Below, piece by piece: positions 60,531 to 64,000 of a stretch of 64,000 bases of DNA; positions within the stretch are counted from its first letter, which is position 1, and each line of letters opens with the position of its first letter. The notes below the pieces were generated by a model, which saw only the letters and a program-made list of their open reading frames with translations, was not told where the DNA came from and did no database searches. Source of the DNA: Mucor racemosus (lineage: Eukaryota; Mucoromycota; Mucoromycetes; Mucorales; Mucoraceae); the NCBI GenBank assembly GCA_027405735.1, contig JAPEHQ010000002.1, positions 1 to 64,000 of the forward strand. Reading direction: 5' to 3'. A program made the translations under genes and the position numbers.

Positions 60531-62086
60531 AACATCACATTGTCATTATTATAAGATACGAAGAGTTTGATTTTAATAATACAGCAATTAAATAAAAAAC
60601 AAGATGATACTAATAACACGTGGTGAGTATTTAACATCTAAGTAAGTTTGATGAAGTATGCAGCTTAAACTCTTTTGAAAATCCTGAGGCAAATACAACA
60701 TCTCGGTCCTGTAATTTCTATTAATCAAAATGCTGCAATTTCCACTATACAATGAATACACATTTCATCAATCTTGACCTCGATGTATATTGGGTATCAG
60801 TTTTTTACCAGTTGCATTTTCTCTGATTCATTAATAATATTCAGTCATATTGAACGATGATTTGTAGTATTGCCAAAAAAAGAAAAGAATAAATGCTTCA
60901 AGTGTTTTCTGCGTATCAGATTATGCAATTTAGTAGCAATGATTGCTTTTTGAAGAGCCTGCTGATGTTAATCAAAATAATTAGTACTTTCATTCAAAAG
61001 TAAGCTTTGCTTTGTACATTTTATTTACCCATTTAATAAATGACATTGCATTTATTATCCACTATATCAAATTATCAATCAACCAACTTCATCTTGATTG
61101 AGAAATTTGACAATTTAATGCCTAAATGACATCACCTGAGCTACCAGGTATCGCCACAAAAAAATTTCATACAGGTCAACGAAGCATCACGATTTGGATT
61201 ATTTTTTTTGTGTTATTACTACAGATCTGAGCTCTCTCTCACATTCATAGATCTCTGCATGAACCATATATCTATCTATTCAATTTAACTGAAATATATT
61301 GAACGCCAACATCTTATTACTTGATAAAACGCCTTATTTTATTGCGAGTCAACACTACTAATTTAATACTAGTTTAGCATTAGCAGTTGAATCAGATAAA
61401 TTTGAGATTAGGCGACCCCTTTTAATAATCTTGCACATAATGAGCTAACAATTGATCGTTATTATAGATACGCTAATCAAGGATGGTGAGTTAACTCTAA
61501 TGGTCAAACGAGTCGATTAGGAGTATAATAAACGAAATATTAAAATCAAATATAGCAATTGAATGATGAGAAAGAGATGATAAACCATGTAAATTAGCAT
61601 AACTGATTTGTTTTAAGCCATTAAGCGTTTTAAACTGAATACGTCTTTACGTTTGATCTATAAAAATTCATTTATTAGTAAAACCAATTAACACGTAATT
61701 TATTATGGTGTACCTTTGATAGTTGGCAGTGATATACATACTGTACTTTTATAATCGCCAATTTTCTGCAGGCAGATATTGACCTTAGATTAAAAAAGCA
61801 TTGATTATTATAACGTAAATGATGGAACGAAATGACTAAGTCTTGGATGCTTTTTTTGTTCGAGAAAAACATTATAACGCGCCCTAGCATTAACAGTTAA
61901 TAACTTATTTCCAAATAAACAATAGGGAAAACATGTACTTGTACCTGTTACTTGATTTCAGTTTATAAAAAATATTAATCTTTTTGTTGTAGTTTTAAGC
62001 ATAAATAAAAGAATTGAGGAAAGAGTGGGGGAGAAAAAAGAAAAATAATTCTAAATCAATTGATTTTGTGTGTTACAAACAGAAAC
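60531..62086. other. Gene-free interval
   Basis: About 1.55 kb of AT-rich sequence in which I see no gene, tRNA or clear repeat. The short minus-strand frame at 61675-61890 has no recognisable motif. Confidence 0.5.
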
Positions 62087-62332
62087 TTACAAAAGCATAA
62101 ACACTTTTAGTGTTGCTAAACAGGTTGTTGTCGTTGTTCCCATTTGGCCTCCGAAAGAAGAACATGGACAGAACTCTTTCAAACCCCAGGTTTCAAATTG
62201 ATATATCTCGTCAATAAAACAATTTTGTTGAATCAGAGTAACGCGCATCTGCTTTAAAACGTTCAAATTATCTTCGTTACTGATTATATTACGATTGATA
62301 TACTTTAGTAAATTGACTAAAAAACCTTGGGC
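62087..62332 (-). pseudogene. Unassigned ORF fragment, about 81 codons
   Basis: An open minus-strand stretch without a good start reads GFLVNLLKYINRN, NVLKQMRVTLIQQN, FIDEIYQFETWGLKEFCP, FGGQMGTTTTTCLATLK and stops at 62087. Composition looks protein-like rather than random AT sequence: an amphipathic helix, then a Cys/Gly/Thr-rich end. It may be a last exon or a gene relic. An AG just upstream of its first codons (near 62333) could be an acceptor, but I found no partner exon. Family not recognised. Confidence 0.35.
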
Positions 62333-62724
62333 TCATTGATCTGCTCATCTGGGCTGCCTGATCTGCACAAAATTTTTCATTCTGCCTATCTGTGCAGATC
62401 ATTATGTCCATGGGAAGCATAGTTTTTCCGTAGACCGTAGTGATTTACTGCAATATTAAAAATCAAAATAATGTTACTTTCAAGATATCAAGTAGTTGCA
62501 TTCTCCTCCAAAGTATAAAGAGTGTATTGACTTGACCTAACATTGACTTAAAATTGATTGTAAAAATTAAAACCATTAAATAAAGTATTATTGATTTATC
62601 GAAAGGAAAATCGTATGAAATTAATCAAATAAAAAAGTACCGTTGTTTTATTATGAGCTTATAGAGAGGGTTTATGGTTTATATACTAATTGGATGAGTG
62701 TATTAAATGTGAATGATAATATAA

Positions 62725-62900
62725 TTAGAATGAACATATGGATATTGTGTGGATATATTGGGATCATGCTTCTATGATTCAATAGTAGCATGATGATAGA
62801 CGCATGGAATATAGCCTTGTTTGATTTGCATGTAGAACATCATGGTTTGGCAGATGTTCTAATTGGTAATCCAGTAATTCTAATTCTAATAGATCAATTA
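62725..62900 (+). repeat. LTR-like repeat family C, 5' portion
   Basis: Direct repeat of 57825-58005, sharing CATATGGATATTG, TAGCATGATGATA and TTCTAATAGATCA-like ends. It stops where the diverged satellite copy begins (about 62925). Confidence 0.5.
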
Positions 62901-62924
62901 TATTTTTTGTATTCAAAAGATAGA

Positions 62925-64000
62925 TCCTCATGTTGAAAGCTACTCTGCATTTTTTATTTCAGTAAAAGATATTGATTTTTTGTCGAGAAAATCAAAATTA
63001 TAGTTCATAGTGTATGCCAACTGAGTTCCAAAATTGGTTTGTAAAAACCGGTCGAAAAATGATTCAAAAAACAAAATCGTTTTATAGCTCATGAGCTGCA
63101 AAGCAAATAGACGTAGCGTTTTAAATAGTTTTTGTACAGTTTTAAATTATGCATCCGTCAAAACAATATTTAGCTAAATGTTTCACATTAAAATTTGCTT
63201 AAAATACAATTGAAATTTTGGAGGTTTTTTAAAGATACATAGTACTTTTTATAATTATGTTTTAAATAAAGGTAATGAAAATAATGCACAAAAAAATTAT
63301 CTATCGCTCTAGCCATTGCAAAAACTTCTAGCTACATGTTTCATGGAGAAAATGAGATTTTTGACAACTTTTTTTTCAGATTCAGAATTTGGGATGAGGG
63401 TATACAGGGAAAAAATGGAAGCTAGAAACGAAGGTATTTTTTTGTACACATTTTTGAGGATATCTCCACGAAAAATCAATATTTTGAAAAGAATTAAATT
63501 AGGTTCGGTAGAGCTCATTGAGGTCGATGGCATGAGTGTAAAAAATTGCTGCTCAATTTAATGAATATATTGATTTCCACTACAAAAAGGTCAAAAAAAG
63601 TCAAAAAAATAAAACTGCTCAGAATTTTTTTATACTTAAATATGTTATAGAGCACTTCAAAACAAGTAAGTTTTATTATTAAAAAGTGTTAGTATAGATT
63701 AATATTTCACAGAAATATGAAGGCTCAAGGTTTTTAATTTTAGCAGTGAAATACCTGTAAAAATCTGAAACATTAGTACTGCAAAAGTTATACCAACTGC
63801 AAAAAACAGGGTATTTTTAAATACTTATTTTTGGATTAAAGCTAAACATCTCAGGTACATTGGCATATAATTTTTTCCTGGTGTTATTTAGTGAAAAAAA
63901 AAAGTAAAGTAAGGATAAAAAGTGAGACCCAGTTTCTAAGAAAAAATCATTGGATTTACGTGTTTTTGAGCCTTTCGTGGAATATAAAATAATTTTAGGA
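62925..64000. repeat. Diverged satellite-family copy, inverted, running off the window
   Basis: Reverse complement of 42960-44560 without the solo LTR: GTCGAGAAAATC near 62978, TGAGTTCCAAAATT(G/T), AGCTCATGAGCTGCAAAGC, TGGGATGAGGGTATACAGGG near 63390, AAACAAGTAAGTTTTATTATT near 63660. The final 250 bp matches the array's right flank (15700-15920). The 81-codon frame at 63316-63561 has a homologous frame in the other copy but no sign of selection can be judged from two copies. Confidence 0.8.

Noticed and set aside
63316..63561. Apparent protein motif FGMRVYREK shared with FWTRIYKGK in the satellite unit
   Set aside because: The two regions align in opposite orientation according to the longer flanking matches, so this same-strand resemblance is coincidental.

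Overview
The window looks like an AT-rich nuclear contig from an early-diverging (Mucoromycota, probably Mucorales) fungus. Evidence: compact genes with many 50-60 nt GT-AG introns, a fungal-type protein O-mannosyltransferase, a Frizzled-like GPCR with an N-terminal cysteine-rich domain (a class found in Mucoromycota and other early lineages), a Taz1/Tbf1-type telobox protein, SEC24, and LINEs. All calls come from reading the sequence; no database search was possible.

Layout. 1-15528: head-to-tail array of a 1.61-1.63 kb non-coding satellite, nine full units plus a partial tenth, probably continuing past the left edge. 15529-17386: diverged satellite flank and a Ty3/gypsy RNase H relic. 17387-22984: two co-directional genes, PMT (12 exons, 855 aa) and a Frizzled-like receptor (7 exons, 579 aa), 299 bp apart; exon sums are exact multiples of three in both. 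23000-27170: no intact gene, only decayed repeats. 27175-37428: a dense cluster of LINEs, all joined at the same point in the D arm of tRNA-Val(AAC) genes, with two intact tRNA-Val copies facing each other in the middle. 37429-45770: repeat graveyard with LINE relics, a solo LTR nested in another solo LTR (each with a perfect 5-bp target duplication), a second solo LTR in a diverged satellite copy, and an AAGC-rich tract. 45774-56270: gene block with a 993-aa coiled-coil protein (minus; perhaps HDA2/3-like), a 630-aa TRFH + telobox protein (minus) and SEC24 (plus, 914 aa), then tRNA-Lys(CTT). 56734-64000: mostly non-coding, with repeat copies, a decayed dynein-intermediate-chain fragment, one unassigned ORF fragment and an inverted diverged satellite copy at the right edge.

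The most unusual content is the LINE/tRNA-Val cluster. Three LINE 3' ends lie at the same place in the tRNA D arm, and element 5' ends abut tRNA nucleotide 1. The target duplication is therefore tRNA nt 1-14 (up to 17), so each insertion leaves a complete tRNA gene at the 5' side of the LINE and re-creates the target. This explains the serial stacking of elements. The housekeeping genes are unrelated in function (ER glycosylation, membrane signalling, chromatin or telomere binding, COPII traffic); no operon-like logic is implied.
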